The notes: generated from the letters alone by a model not told the origin. Shown: positions 30,703-43,622, counted from the stretch's first letter. The stretch: DNA of 64,000 bases from Plenodomus lindquistii (GCA_025504975.1 JANUWI010000001.1:1798001-1862000); one strand, 5' to 3'. Numbers and translations: made by a program.

Positions 30703-32775
30703 ATATAATAAAAAACTATTTACTATTATTACTATTTTTAAAAAATAAAAAGCTAAATTAACTTTAGTTTAGCACTAAGTCTAAATATACACTAATTATT
30801 AATCTTTAGAGTACTTTATAAGTATAAAAGTTCTAAATTAATAATAAGCTAACTAGGCTAAGCTTATAGCCCTTTTTAACTTCTAAATTAAATATACTCT
30901 AGGTAAAAGTAATAAACGCGCAGATATTTTTAGCTAATAAAAATAAAATATAAAGGATTTTAAAGTAGCCTAATAAAATAATTACTTTTTAGTTTTTTTT
31001 AACCTAGCTAGGCTATATAGCTATATTAACTCTAAACTAGTAAAATAATACTTAAAGTTCTCTTTATAAATAACTATTACTTTTTTCTAACTAACTCTAA
31101 TAATATTGCTAGATTTTTTAGAGCTAATAGAAGCCCTATTAAAGAAAAACTAATAGTTTTTTAAAAAAGAATACTTTTTACTACTTTTCTAGTATTAGGT
31201 AGATAATAGACTTCTCTTTTATAGTAACTACTTTTACGTTCCTCTAGATTTACTACTCTATATATAACTTATTAGAGAGGTATATAATTAAGTATTAATA
31301 GTTTATTCTAGTACTATAAAAACTTACTAGTTACTTATATAATAATACTACTAAAAAAGAATAGAAGCTATCTATAAACAATACGTGCGTAACTGCGTTA
31401 CCTACTAAAAATTCTATCTAAAATAAACCTAAATCTAAAAGTTTCTCTATTTTTTACTAATTTTAGAGAAACCTATATAATATTTTATAATAGACTTTAA
31501 ATCTTTCTCTAAAGACTAATACAGCTATAATTAAATTCTAGTAATTATTAATTAATTTTCTAAGCAAGCGATTATAATACTATACTATAAAATAATAAAT
31601 ATCTAAAGCTTTACTTAACTATTTATACAATAGGTATATTAGTTTAGATATACTTCTAAAAGTATTATCTCTAACTATAGAGCCTAGTTTATTTTCTAAT
31701 TCTAGTTTAAATTCTACTAGATTATAGGTACTAAAATATAACTCTCTACTACCTATTATAAATAAACTAATAGCTAAACTAAAATTATAAATAAGTATAT
31801 TAACTAACACCTATAGCTATTTATAATATACTACTAGAATAACTAGAGTAAACTCTTTCTATTTATAAACTAAGCCTAGATAATACTTCTACACGCGTTA
31901 ATAGAAATAGCTCTATACTAGCTTCTATATAGTTCTAAACTCTAATAGAGCTAGAACTAGTACTATTTAAAAGTAGCTAATTCTATTAAAAAATTTAACT
32001 ACTAGAAAGTTTATAATCTAGCTATTTAAATATATAACGTTTAAAAATAAGCTAAAAAGAATATAGAAAAGGTATAAAACTAAATATATTTTACTATTAA
32101 CGCCTACTAATATTCTATTAACTAGAGAATTAGAGATAAAGTTTATCTCTCTACTACTAACCTAGTAACTATAAAACCTAGCTAAAAGTTATCTAAACTA
32201 TAAAAAAGTCCTTTTAAAGTTTTTAAATAGATTAGGTATTTCTATAGACTTAAGCTCTTTCTAGGCTTTAAAATATATAACGTGTTTACACCTAACGTCC
32301 TCTATAAAAATTCTAATAACTCTCTACTAGAATAAAAGGCTTTAAAGCTGCTAGCTACCTCTATACAAAGCGTAAAAGAGTAGAAAGTTAAAAAAATCTT
32401 TACTAGTAAGCTTATCTAAAATAAGCTAAAATATAGAACTAGCTAGGTAGAATATAATCTAGACTTAATCTAGTATCTAGCTTTTAACTTTATAGGCTTT
32501 CTCTATAAACTATAAAACTTCTACTAGAAGTATTCTAATTGTCTAGAACCTCTCTAGGTACTATATAGATAGCTTTAGGTATAGAAAAAAAAAATAGAGG
32601 ATATATTATAGTTAGTAAATAATTATATTTTATAAATCTAATAGTTTTTCTATTATTAATATATAAAAATTACAGCTAATATATAAAACTAGTATATAGC
32701 TTTTACTAATAAAACCTTTAGCCTAGCAAGCTAACTATTATAAATAGGTATAAAAGCCTTTTAAAACCTATTTAT

Positions 32776-33498
32776 TTACTACTATAATCTTTTAACCTTT
32801 ACTTTACTATTAGAGGCGTTATATACTTTACCTAATTTAAAGTCTTTAGCGCCTCTATACTTTAAAAACTTTCTATTAGGCCTATAAATAGGCCTATATT
32901 TCTTTTTACTACTAGAAAAATCTAGAGCCTCTCTAGAAAAAGTAGTAACTAAAGTTACTACGTTTTTCTAGAGAAGCTATATCTTCTAGCGTAAGTCTAA
33001 AACTTTTTTATATAGGCTTTAAAGCTTTTTCTATTATATATAGTAGCTTACTAGTATTATATTAGTTATACTAAAGCTAGTAACCTACGCAGTTACTATC
33101 TATACTATAGAAGCTAATATTTTTATAGCTAAACTAGCTATAGCTTTTATATCTACTAGCTTAGCTTTAAACTTTTTTACTTTATTTTTATTAGCTAGTA
33201 TAGCCTGCGTAGTAAAGCCTTTAAAATTATAGAGTACTACTATAATTTAGTTATATTCTAGTTCTATATATATAGGCACCTAAAAAAGTTAGAAAAAGCT
33301 CTAAACTAGTAGAAAATAATAGTTACTTACTAGTTTATACTTTTTATTTAGAAGTATATAATAAGCACACTTTTTTAAACCTACTAATTTAAATAAATAT
33401 ATAAAGTTAAATTTACTATAGAACTAGGCCTAGATAGAGCGTAAATAAAAAACCTAATAGGCTAAAAGGTATACACCTAAAAGTATAAAAATAGGCAT
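32776..33498 (-). pseudogene. RIP-mutated relic of the antisense accessory gene
   Basis: Corresponds base for base to the antisense gene 16813-17535 of the intact Gypsy. The start codon is still ATG (complement at 33496-33498). It shows that the accessory gene was already part of the family when the older copy inserted. Confidence 0.75.
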
Positions 33499-33722
33499 TT
33501 TTATAAAAGCTATTTAGTATTAGTATTAGAAGTAATAATAAGCAGTAATAGAGTACGTATAATAGAAGTGTAAAGTATAAAAAGTAAAAAAAAATTATAA
33601 TAATTAAAAAATTATTATATTCTACTAGAGTAACTACTAGATTTAGTAGTTATTATAATAATTATTAATAAATAGTAAATAGAAAGTTACATTTACTTTA
33701 ATAAAATAATAATTCTAGAATA

Positions 33723-33938
33723 TATAAAGGCATAAATACAGGCTATACTAAAAGTAAGTTAAATAATTAATTAATTACTACTATAGTAAAATATTACGTA
33801 AAAAGCTAGTTTTTTACACGTAAAGTAGAACTATTATATTTCTACTAACTAAAGCGCGCTGTATTAGGCCTAGCGCAGATAAAGTAAAGTAGCGCTAAAC
33901 CTCTAATTATCTAGAGGTTACAGCTTTAATCTATAATA
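33723..33938 (-). repeat. LTR of the second Gypsy (3' LTR in element orientation)
   Basis: 216-bp direct repeat of 41430-41645 with only scattered transitions. Confidence 0.85.
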
Positions 33939-36900
33939 CTATCCTTTTCTATAAAAAAAGTAGTTCTATTATTTATAGTACTAAGTATAACTACTACGTT
34001 TTATAAAAGCTACGCGTAGTTTTTATAGTAAAAAGTAACACTTATTTATACGTACTACTTTATAGTTACTTTTAATATCTCTAGCTCTATACTCTAGTGT
34101 ACTACTATTATATATATCTTTATCTAAGTTATTTATTACTCTAATTATAATAAAGTAGCTTGTTATAATAAAGCTTAAAAAAGGCTTTATATAATAAAGG
34201 CTTATATTAGTTATTAAACTAGGCGTAGTAAGTAGTTTATAATACTTAACTAAAGTTAACTATTAGGCTATTCTTTATAGTTAACGTAGTAAACTAGCTT
34301 TATTAACTAAGTAAAGCTAAAGCCCTCTATCTACTAGGCTAGCTTTTATTTACTACTCTAGAAACTCTCTAGATACTTTTAATAAAGTTATTAAGTAAAG
34401 TAGTTAATAGTTAAAACTGTAGGTCTACACGCTATTTTTAGTAAAAAGTGTAGTAGTAGTACTCTACTTTTTATTATAAACATAGAATATTAAAGTGTAA
34501 TATAGAAACTTACTATAGAACTATTTAGATAAGCGTTTAGTTATAGTTATAACTATTAGTAAGCTATATTATAAATAACTATTATCTATTATTAAGTATT
34601 ATAAAAGACTTATATAGCTTAGCTGCGTTAAGTTATAACTTATAGAAGTTAGATATAAAGTTTATAGAGTTAATAAAATTTATATATAGCTTCTATAATA
34701 GGTTATTAGGTTCTTTAGAGTAGTTAGCCTATTATATATAGTACTAGAATAGTTCTTTCTTTTTTATTTAGAAATCTACTAGTCTTGTTATAATACAGAA
34801 GTTAAGAATTACTTCTACTACGTAGTTAGTTATATTTTCTACTTTAGAATTAGTAAAGTAGGCATAGTCTCCTTTATTATTTATTTAGCTAGGTATAGAA
34901 GTCTCTTTATATAAATATAGAAGCTATAGGTAGAATACGTTATATAATCTGCCTAGCTTAGTAGAGAGCTCTAGTTTATACGCTATATTATTAATTGCGT
35001 AAGTAATAAAAAATAGGCCTCTATTTTTAAAATCTAGTAATTAGTTAGATTATATTATTCTAAAGTTATAGGTATTAAGTATAACGCAGTTACTAATTTT
35101 AAAGGTAAAGGTAGAAAGTTTATTATAGTTTATAAACTCTACTTACTTAGCTTAAGCCTATTATAGCTCTAGTTATAATGCTTATTATAGCTTATCTATA
35201 TATTTAGCAAATTTATTAGCGTTTTATTAGTCTCTTTTAGTAAGTACTATTAAGTAGAGAGGTAATAGAGAAGGTAGCTTAAATCTATACTTAAAGTTAT
35301 AACTTTTAGTTAATTAGAACGCACTAGTGCCTGTACTTATACTTATTAGATTATTAGCTTTAAACTTAGCTATAGGTAGAAATAGTGCCTAGTTATTCTA
35401 TTTATAGTTAATATAGGTGTAGAGGTACTACTTAAACTATATATTTATAATTTCTATCTAACTATTAGTTTTAGAGTAATATTCTATAGATAACTTTAGT
35501 TTTATACCTAATTATTAGTAGAGTTTTAACTAGAAATATAAAATAAACTATGCTTTTTAATTACTAACAATAGCTTTAAAGTAGCCTTCTTTTTACTAGA
35601 TAAACTCTATAAACGCTTATACTAGCGTCTCTACTTTTAGATTAGTAATAGAAATAAACTTCTTTTTTTTACTTAGTTTATCTATAGCTATAAAAATGCC
35701 TGTATAGGTACAACTATTATCTATATAAAATAGAAAATGTATAATATAGTTAATAGAGATAGTCTACTAGTATTTATCTAGTATAGGCAGTAGATAGAGC
35801 AGGCTATATTTTTTTTTCTAATATAACTTTAATTATTAGTATATAAAGTAAGCCTACACGTATCTAGTAACATTATTAATTATAAATAGCTAGTAGTACT
35901 ATCTATTAATTTTATTATAACTACTATACTTTCTACTATGCCTACTATAGTATATTTAGTAAACTCTTTTAATAATCTGCGTGTAAAGTTAGCCTATATT
36001 AGAAATATAAACTTTACTTTATATATATAATAATCTATTATATATAAAGTAGTTGCCTAACTTAATACGCAGCTTTTAATTACTATAAATAAAATTATAA
36101 AGTAATTGTTATTTTTCTACTACTTTAGCTATAAAGATAGTAGAGGCTGTTACGTTAGCATTATATACTTTTTAGATTGTTTAAAAAATATAGTTTTTTT
36201 TAAAGTTATTAATAAAAGCTTTCTATATTATTTTTTCTTTCTATATACTTAGGCTATAGATTGTAAATATATCTTTATTACTAAAGTTATCTACGTTATA
36301 TATTTAAATAGCAAGCTAGGCTAGATTTATAAAGTTCTCTAGTAAATAATTTATAAAATACTTAGCTAGGTAAACTGTATAATAAGCGCTACTATTTTAG
36401 TAAAAATATAGTAACACTATATATAACTCTAGATCTACCTAGTAAAGTTTTAGTATAGTTTATATCTAGTGCTATTAGTAGGCGTTTTCTATATTATATA
36501 GAAAATTCTAGAGTTAATATATAAGCGCGTTTAGTTTAGTGCCTTACTTACTAGATCTATAGATAATATAAAAGTTAAACTTAGAAAAAAACTCTACCTA
36601 CTATACTTATTATTAATTAAGGCGTTTAGTAGTTATAAAAGTCTGCAGTAAAAAATAATTACTTAGAACTTTAATAGAATTATTAGTGTTAGTTCCTGCA
36701 AGTTTAAACTACTATTTTTTAAAGGTTTAGATAATAGCTAGTAGTTTTTTATTATAAATTTTATAGTTACATTCTATAGGTATTATTTTATAGAATAAAA
36801 ACGTAACTAGTTTTAAAACGCTATTAACTATTTATAATAGAACTATAGTAGTAATAAAGTTAGACGCATTAGTTTCTACCTATATTTCTAGATTAGAGTT

Positions 36901-39900
36901 AAAGTATAATAGAACTCTAGTAAAGCTAAATACTTTTTTAAAAGCTTTAAAAGCACGTACAGCGTTAGAGTTTTTTTATAATAGAAAAAACTTTTATCTA
37001 CTATTTTTAGTAAGTTTAGTTAACGCCTTTACTATATACAAGAAGCTTTAGATAAAGCGTTAGTAGAAGTTATAGAATTCTAAAAATAATTGTACATTTT
37101 TAACTAATTATAGTAGTTACTAGTTAAGTACTATAAATACTTTATTAGAGTCTATTTTAATACTATCTATAGTTAAGATTATTTCTAAATATTTTACGCA
37201 TTTAACTTTAAACGTGCATTTTATAAAGTCTAGAGATAGTTCTACTTTCTAGAGTTTACCTAGAATTTTAAGTATATAATTTTAGTAGTTTTTTTTATTA
37301 TTACTATAGATTAGAACGTTATCTAGGTATACACTACAGATAACGTCTAGATCTTTCTAGAGGGTTTTATTAATAAATATTTAAAATGTGCTTAAAGTAT
37401 TACACAGGCTAAAAGGTATAATAAAGTACTTATATAGTCTATATCTAGTAAAAAACGCTATTTTCTTTTTATTACTCTTTTTAAATTGTATTTTATTAAA
37501 TGCAGCTACTACGTTAACTAATAATATAAACTAAATCTTTACTATTTAAACAAGCGTTTTCTTTATAACTAGTAGTGCGTTCTAGTTTTATTTAGTAATA
37601 CTATTAAAACTATAGTAGTCTACGCAGATTTAAAAGCTACCTCTAGGTTTCTTTATAATAAAAACTAGTAATATAAAAAAGAAAACGCTTAGTTAAATAA
37701 AGCCTTTATTTAGTATATTATTAATATAAGTCTTTACTATTTCTAATTCTATTCTAGTAAAACTATATATATAGAGTTTAAAAGCTACAGCTTCTAGAAT
37801 AAGCTTAATAGTATAGTCTATACCTAGTCTTTTTAGTAGTAGTTAATATACTATTTTAGAGTTAAATAGATCTAGAAACTTTAATAGTACCTATTTAGAT
37901 ATTAGTTTTGTAGTTTCTTTTTTTATTAATAGTAGACGCTCTAACTTATCTATGTACTTATTAAAGTTAGACTAGAAAATAGCTGCTAGATTTATTATTT
38001 TCTAGAATACCTCCGCTTTACTATTTTTATTAGAAGGTTACTTTAGTATATTCTAGTAATATAGTTCTATCTATACAATCTGTTTAGAGTTATAGGCTAC
38101 TATAAAATAGGCTGCTTTAGCTAATATTATTATAACTTATCTATTTATTTTTTTTTTTTAAATAGTACTGTCTATAGTACTATTACTGTATATAACGTTT
38201 AGAAAGCTATAAAGTAAGTAGTTAAGCTTATAGTAAAGGCTTAAGAATTCTATAGCGCGTTCTAGTTTAAATTGTAGCGTTAGTTAATATTAATCTAGCT
38301 AGTCTATCTCTAAAATAACGTTATAGTTTTTAATGTCTATAATATAGTAGATAATATATAAAGTATAAAAGCTATAGCGTATTTTAAAGTCTATAATAGC
38401 TATAAGTTTTCTAACTAGCTTTCTATTAGCTAGAGCTAGCTTAATAGACTTAGCTAGTAGAATAAATATATACCTATATTATACTACCTAATTAGTATAG
38501 GCAAAGCAGGTACTAGCTCTAGTATTTTTTAAAAACTTTACTTTCTTTTATCTAAGTTATATCTAAATATATATAGGAAACTCTAGCTATTTATAAAATA
38601 ACTAGTCTAGTATAAACGCTAAAAGGTAATATAATAGTTAAATCTCTATACTAAGTAGTTAGACTATAACTACTTTAAATAAAAAGTACTAGGCTTATTA
38701 GTAGTAGTGCTACCTATTTATAGTACACTAGTTTAGCTTCTATATATAGTTTTACGCAGAAGTGTCTAGTTTAACTAGTTAAGTTTATTAAAAGTGCTAT
38801 AGATATAGCCTTTATTATTAATATCTTTATTATTAGTTATAGATTTTTTATTACTATTTTTAACTAGCCTAGTAGTAGCTAGGTTACTTTTATTATAAAC
38901 TACTATATAAATTATAGCTAATCTAGAGATCTATTTAAAAAGAGTGTATAGCTTACTATAGCAAAGCGTATAATTAGATTACATCTAATATTCTTTTTTA
39001 CTATACTTAAAGCACAGGCGCAGCTCTACTAGGCGCTTTTTATTAGTTTTTAAGTATTTAAACGCAAGTTTTTTATATATGTAGTTTAACACGTTATTAG
39101 TTATATTATCTTTCTATAACATAGATTTCTTTACTACTAGTATACTACTATAGGTTTAAGTAGTAGCAAGTAGCGTAGTTTTATTAAAGTTAATCTATTA
39201 ATAACTTTAATTAATAAGTTACGCGCGCTAGAGGAATTAGTTAATAGTTTTACTTTTAAAAAATTTATTTATAATAGCTATAGTAAAGCTAGGCCTTATA
39301 AATTTATAGGTATAGTAGATTTAAATACTATTTTTATACTTTAGTACGCGTATATTAGCTTAAAATTTAAACTTCTATTCTATAAACTTCTAGCTAGTTT
39401 TCTATTTAAAAGCGTTTAAAGTAAGCTTAGTTTTAGTATTAGCTTTTTAGTTATAGGTTTTATATTAGGCGTTAAACGCGTTAATAAAGTCTATATAATA
39501 CTCTACACGCAGGTTTTAAATATACTTAAATACTTATCTCTAGATCTAGAATTATAGATAGTCTACTTTTTAGTAGTTTTCTAGGTAGGTACAGTACTTT
39601 ATAATTATAAGCTTTCTCTATTATATATAGTCTTTATTATCTTTACCTTTAAAGTTATCTAGTTTAGGTAGTTTAAAGTTAAAGCTACTACTAGTTATAA
39701 AAGGTATACGCAGTTAGTTGCGCTTATAGATATTAATAGATACTAGAGACTCTACTAGTAGAGTATATCTACTATACATGCCGCTACTACTACTACTACT
39801 ACTACTACTAGTACCTGTAAATCCTTCTATAAAACTTATAAAACCTTATTAAAAAGATTAGTAGCGCTAGTTAAAAGGTGTCTATATAAGTATTAGCGCA

Positions 39901-41429
39901 GGTAAAAATAAAAGTAGATTATATAGTAAAATTATAATAGATTAATAGTTTAGTTTAGTTAATTAAATTTTAGCTAGTATAGCTTTGTTTTTGTAATATA
40001 CTTAAAAGGCTAAATTAATAGTATTATTAAGTTTTTTAGTTAAGTTTATCTTGTAGACCTTTACTTTTTTAAGCTTATATAAATAGGCCTTAGCTTTATT
40101 TAACTACTAGTTTACTTTAGAGTTCTCTAACTCTAGGTTGCGTATTAGTTTATAGACTTACTATTAGAGCTCTATATATATTAGACTAGTTTTAGGCTAG
40201 TCTACGCGCGTAGTAATAACTTAATTAAAGTTAGTAACTTGCTATTAAAAACTATATATAAGGTTACGCAAGTCTAAAGCTTAGTTTTAGGCGTTATTAT
40301 AGTCTACCTCTAATAATAAAATAGTATTCTTAAGCTTATTAATTTTATTTTTAGTAGTAAAAAGCTATGTATAATTTTTTTTAGCTATTATATTTTTTAA
40401 CGCGTGTTTAGCTTCTATAAGCTTTTATTAAACGTAGTTATAGTAACCTAGGTGTTTATTTACGCTAAAAGTAGCCTATTTTAGGTTAATAGTAGTATTA
40501 AGCATTATTTTCTACTAATATTCTAGTTATTAGTTAACTTACTTTTTAAAGCTGTTAGTATTAGTAATTTTACTAAACTTAACTAGGTGTTTTATATTTC
40601 CTTTAATACAATTATAGCTAGTAGTAATAGTAAAAAATACAAGAGTTTTATTATTATTCTTTAGCTCTAGCTATTAATTATCTAGAAATATTTTATAGAA
40701 ATATAGGTAGCTATTATTAAAGGCCGCCTCTAGTTAGATATTATTTTTAAACTTAATAGACGCTTTAATAGCAGGGTTATTATCTTCCTTTTTATTATTA
40801 TATCTAAATAAAAAGCGTAGTAGTTTAGAGTAGTAAACTAATATAAAAGTACTATTATAATAATTAGACTATTATACGTAGGTTAGTAGTAGTAGCAAAA
40901 GGCCTATTCTCTAGAATATAGTATTCTAGGTAGAGAAAGCTATAGTAAAGTTAGTATAATATATAATAAAAGTATTAGTAATTATTTATAATTAGTGTAC
41001 TGCGTTAGTAGCAGCTATAGATATCTAGAGGCTCTAAATAAAAATTTTATACTAATTAATCTATTATACTCTATCTATAATCTACTTATTCTATTTTAGA
41101 TAAACTAGGCCTCTGCTAGCGTTAGTATTAAACTACCTATAGACTTCTAGTAAAAGTAACTATCTTTATTATTAGAATCTACTATATATAGTAGCTAGTT
41201 ATATTATCTACAGCGCTGCTTCTAGTAACTAGGTTCTACTCTATAGTTAAATAATAGAGCTTTAGTTAGTATAGTAAACGCGCGTTACTTAGCGTAACTA
41301 CTAAATTTATATTACGCGTTTTATAGTAGCTATTTATAGTCTACTTTTATTTAACTTATATATATATATAGTTTCTAATAACTAAGCCTAATAATATTTA
41401 TTCTAGAAATAGTATTTAACGTAATATAG
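33939..41429 (-). pseudogene. RIP-mutated gag-pol of the second Gypsy
   Basis: No long open frame survives. On the minus strand, coding traces run from gag at the high-coordinate end through RT (about 37.3-37.5 kb) to integrase (about 35.4 kb), the Gypsy order. Stops at former Trp/Gln codons and a base composition above 70% AT are typical of RIP. A short TAC repeat at about 39,783-39,813 lies within the presumed gag region. Confidence 0.7.
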
Positions 41430-41645
41430 TATAAAGGCATAAATATAGGCTGTACTAAAAGTAAGTTAAGTAATTAATTAATTACTACTATAGTAAAATA
41501 TTACGTAAAGAGCTAGTTTTTTATATATAAAGTAGAACTATTATATTTCTACTAACTAAAGCGCACTATATTAGGCCTAGCGTAGGTAAAGTAGAGTAGT
41601 GCTAAACCTCTAATTATCTAGAGGTTATAGCTTTAATCTATAATA
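41430..41645 (-). repeat. LTR of the second Gypsy (5' LTR in element orientation)
   Basis: Matches 33723-33938. The outer Gypsy sequence resumes at once after it (AATAGACTCTATATAGAGG). Confidence 0.85.
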
Positions 41646-41716
41646 AATAGACTCTATATAGAGGTTATATAGAGGATATTTAGATATAGAACTATCTAAT
41701 TTAAAGTAGGGGGTAA

Positions 41717-42134
41717 TGTAACAAAGCTATATTCTATTATAATAATAACTTTTAGCTATAAAAGCCCTTTTATAAGCTACCTCTATCTTTCTCTATATAA
41801 GCTTATTAAAAATAGAAGACTATACTAATTTTTATCTAAACTACCTCTATACTATACCTAGTCTAGATTCTATAAAAATCTCTACTTTACTATTACCTAC
41901 GTGCTAATATAGTAGAGAAAAAGAGAGAACTTTATAGAGGTCTAGAACTACTACTAAGTTCTACTCTATATAGCTTACTTTTTTAATAGAACTATAGAGG
42001 TATAATTTTTTTATTCTTTTATATAAAGCCTATAAAAATATAATTTATTTAACTTTTTAATCTACGCGTACTTCTATATACTTTTAGAGTAGATTTAAAT
42101 ACTTTTTAGCACTTTATATTTTTAAGCTGTTATA
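41717..42134 (+). repeat. 3' LTR of the outer RIP-mutated Gypsy
   Basis: Direct repeat of 13991-14408, followed by the target duplication ACTAT. Confidence 0.92.
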
Positions 42135-42139
42135 ACTAT

Positions 42140-43058
42140 TAATTAAGTCTGCTATTTACTTAACGTGCTAGCTACTCTCTAAAAGCGCTCTAGTAAACTA
42201 CCTCTACTCTCTCTAGAGTAGATAGAGACTTTAGTCTCTTTTATCTATTAGAGCTATAGAACTTAGTAGATAAGCTATAATACCTTTACTCTCTATTTTA
42301 AAAAATAGAGAGTAAATAAATACTATATTAGCTACGCCTTTTATAAAACAGGCTTTTTATAGAGGATTACTCTATCTAAACTACCTTTTACGCCTATAAA
42401 TAAAAAAGCTTAGTTTTATTAAGCGTTTAAATACGTAAACTAGACTTATAAATAATAGTAGGCTATACTCTAGAGTAATAAAACTTAAATAACTAGTAGC
42501 TAGTACTAGAAAGTGTAAGTAATCTAGAGAGAGTAGAAAGCTTTTAATAATACCTATTTAGTAAATAAAGTTAAAAGAAAAAAAGACTAGATATTTTAGG
42601 CTTACTTTTTAAAAAGTAAAAAAAGTCTTTACCTTTTTTAAAAAAAAAACTAGAGTAAGATTAATAGAGAGAAATTTAGATAAAAGATTATTCTACTTAT
42701 TAATAGATAGATAAAAATAAAACTAGAACAGCTATTTATACAGGATAATGCCTCTATTTACTCTACTTAAATAGTTATTAAAAAGTTAAAAAATAGAAGC
42801 ATCTATTCTATCTTCTAGCCGCTTTACAGTTCTAATTTTAACCCTATTAAGCTTGTCTAGAATAAGATAAAAGATTAGCTAGAGGATAATTATTCTAATC
42901 TACTGTATAGCTAGTAATACTTATACAATTAACTAAGGGCTTAAGTATAGAAAGCCTAGAATGCTATTATACTACAATATTTTAAGTCTATAGTAAATAG
43001 TATAGGAGAGAGATGTTAGGCTGTAATTAATACCTAAAAGGGGCACACAAAGTATTAA
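42140..43058 (+). pseudogene. Tc1/mariner transposase, C-terminal part (after the Gypsy insertion)
   Basis: Continues the frame from 13990 with QVCYAL-like sequence, in which Gln is now a stop. It includes the DDE catalytic segment near 42730-42870 (EDNASIYST, then PLYSSNFNPIKLV, matching the family's DNAPxH...WPPYSPDLNPIE pattern) and the typical tail ERCxAVINxKGHTKY ending at the TAA at 43056-43058. Trp codons are TAG and Gln codons TAA/TAG throughout, the signature of C:G to T:A mutation. No frameshift is needed. Confidence 0.87.
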
Positions 43059-43139
43059 AATTGATAGAAAGTTCGAGATTTTGGTATAATACTGTTTCAT
43101 CTGAAGTCGGCTTAGCTTGTTACCGGGCTAAGAAATGGA

Positions 43140-43171
43140 CCCACCGGGAGTACTTATCCATTCTACCACAG
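43140..43171 (-). repeat. Right terminal inverted repeat of the Tc1/mariner element
   Basis: Perfect inverted copy of 13636-13667, followed by TA at 43172-43173. Confidence 0.92.
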
Positions 43172-43173
43172 TA

Positions 43174-43622
43174 GGTGTACAATAGGCTATCCTCCAGGGA
43201 AGATTTTCGGACAGTCCAGACGGCCACACACTGATCGGTAGTCCGTGCTCTGCCCAACAACGGCGCAACATAGAGGGCCCAGGGCCCAGCTCCGACTCGC
43301 CTGTGATTGGCCATCACACCATGCTTCTCGAAGCGGGTAAGATCGCCCGAGAAGCAGCCGCACCTCCACCTTTTGACCTCAAGCCGCAAGCTTTCCATAC
43401 ATCTCTTTACTGTTGGTATGCAGACGTTATCGATACTGATTCGGTCGCCCAAAACCTCCCGACATTCCCTTCCGACTGTACCTGCGCTGGCCCACCTGCC
43501 TGCCCCCCTCCTGGAAACTCGGATTTCAAGCGAGCTGTGCAATGACGAAATAAGGACGAGAAGCCGGCGCCTCGCGAGCACTCCTTCTCCGGAGCAAGCG
43601 AGCTAGTCCCTTAGCTCCCAAA
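43174..43622. other. Promoter region of the Zn2Cys6 gene, between transposon block and gene
   Basis: Normal base composition resumes right after the mariner TIR. A minus-strand frame (43120-43581) overlaps the TIR and has no domain, so I do not call it. The 449 bp most likely hold the promoter and 5' UTR of the transcription factor. Confidence 0.45.

Larger units (their letters stand above)
23618..32644 (+). pseudogene. RIP-mutated pol of the outer Gypsy, interrupted by Copia
   Basis: Resumes immediately after the target duplication of the intact Gypsy (23613-23617), with a readable protease start (LxLxxTSAxxYLFLN, RIP form of the intact LIDTGAQGYLFLN). It runs to 25513, is cut by the Copia element in the RNase H region (inside the codons for NWEIHDKELF), and continues from 30708 to the stop TAG at 32642-32644. 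The YLDD reverse-transcriptase motif survives as YLDN near 24950. Dozens of stops are present. Confidence 0.87.
33723..41645 (-). mobile_element. Second Ty3/Gypsy family, RIP-mutated, inserted near the end of the outer Gypsy
   Basis: About 7.9 kb. Terminal direct repeats 33723-33938 and 41430-41645 (216 bp each, TATAAAGGCAT...CTATAATA, RIP forms of TG...CA) flank AT-rich DNA with coding traces on the minus strand. An integrase tail near 35390-35500 reads as LSIEYYSKTNSxIEI (family pattern LSTAYHPQTDGQTEI). RT around 37320-37430 shows VYLDNVLIY (from YLDD) and PFSLCNT-like sequence. The target duplication AATA (33719-33722 and 41646-41649) may be 5 bp if one base mutated. Its LTR is unrelated to that of the other Gypsy, so this is a different family. 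Confidence 0.83.
13991..42134 (+). mobile_element. Outer Ty3/Gypsy chromovirus, RIP-mutated, host of three further insertions
   Basis: LTRs at 13991-14408 and 41717-42134 (418 bp each) are flanked by the 5-bp duplication ACTAT (13986-13990 and 42135-42139). Its LTR, gag, pol and downstream region align along their whole length to the intact Gypsy at 16105-23612, with essentially only C to T and G to A differences. It is therefore a RIP-killed copy of the same family, in plus orientation. Subtracting the three insertions and one target duplication each leaves about 7,510 bp, against 7,508 bp for the intact copy. A polypurine tract (AGTAGGGGGTAA, 41705-41716) abuts the 3' LTR. Confidence 0.93.
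13636..43171 (+). mobile_element. Tc1/mariner-type DNA transposon, RIP-mutated and split by a Gypsy element
   Basis: Perfect 32-bp terminal inverted repeats (13636-13667 and 43140-43171, outer end CTGTGGTAGAATGGATAAGT) are each flanked by TA (13634-13635 and 43172-43173), the hallmark duplication of Tc1/mariner transposition. The element's own sequence is 13636-13990 plus 42140-43171, about 1,387 bp, a typical size. Everything between is the nested Gypsy and its passengers. The transposase frame is full of TAG/TAA stops at former Trp and Gln codons, so the copy cannot move on its own. The TIRs and the first 200 bp are scarcely mutated. Confidence 0.9.

Noticed and set aside
39783..39813. TAC repeat run as a CRISPR-like or functional array
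   Set aside because: A simple trinucleotide repeat within RIP-mutated gag sequence, with no spacers.
30708..43000. AT-rich block as a centromere or small-effector reservoir
   Set aside because: The AT-richness is fully explained by RIP of recognised elements, and no cysteine-rich secreted reading frame survives in it.
43120..43581. 153-codon minus-strand frame next to the Zn2Cys6 gene
   Set aside because: It overlaps the mariner TIR and the promoter of the plus-strand gene, has no domain and is mirrored by plus-strand frames of similar length.
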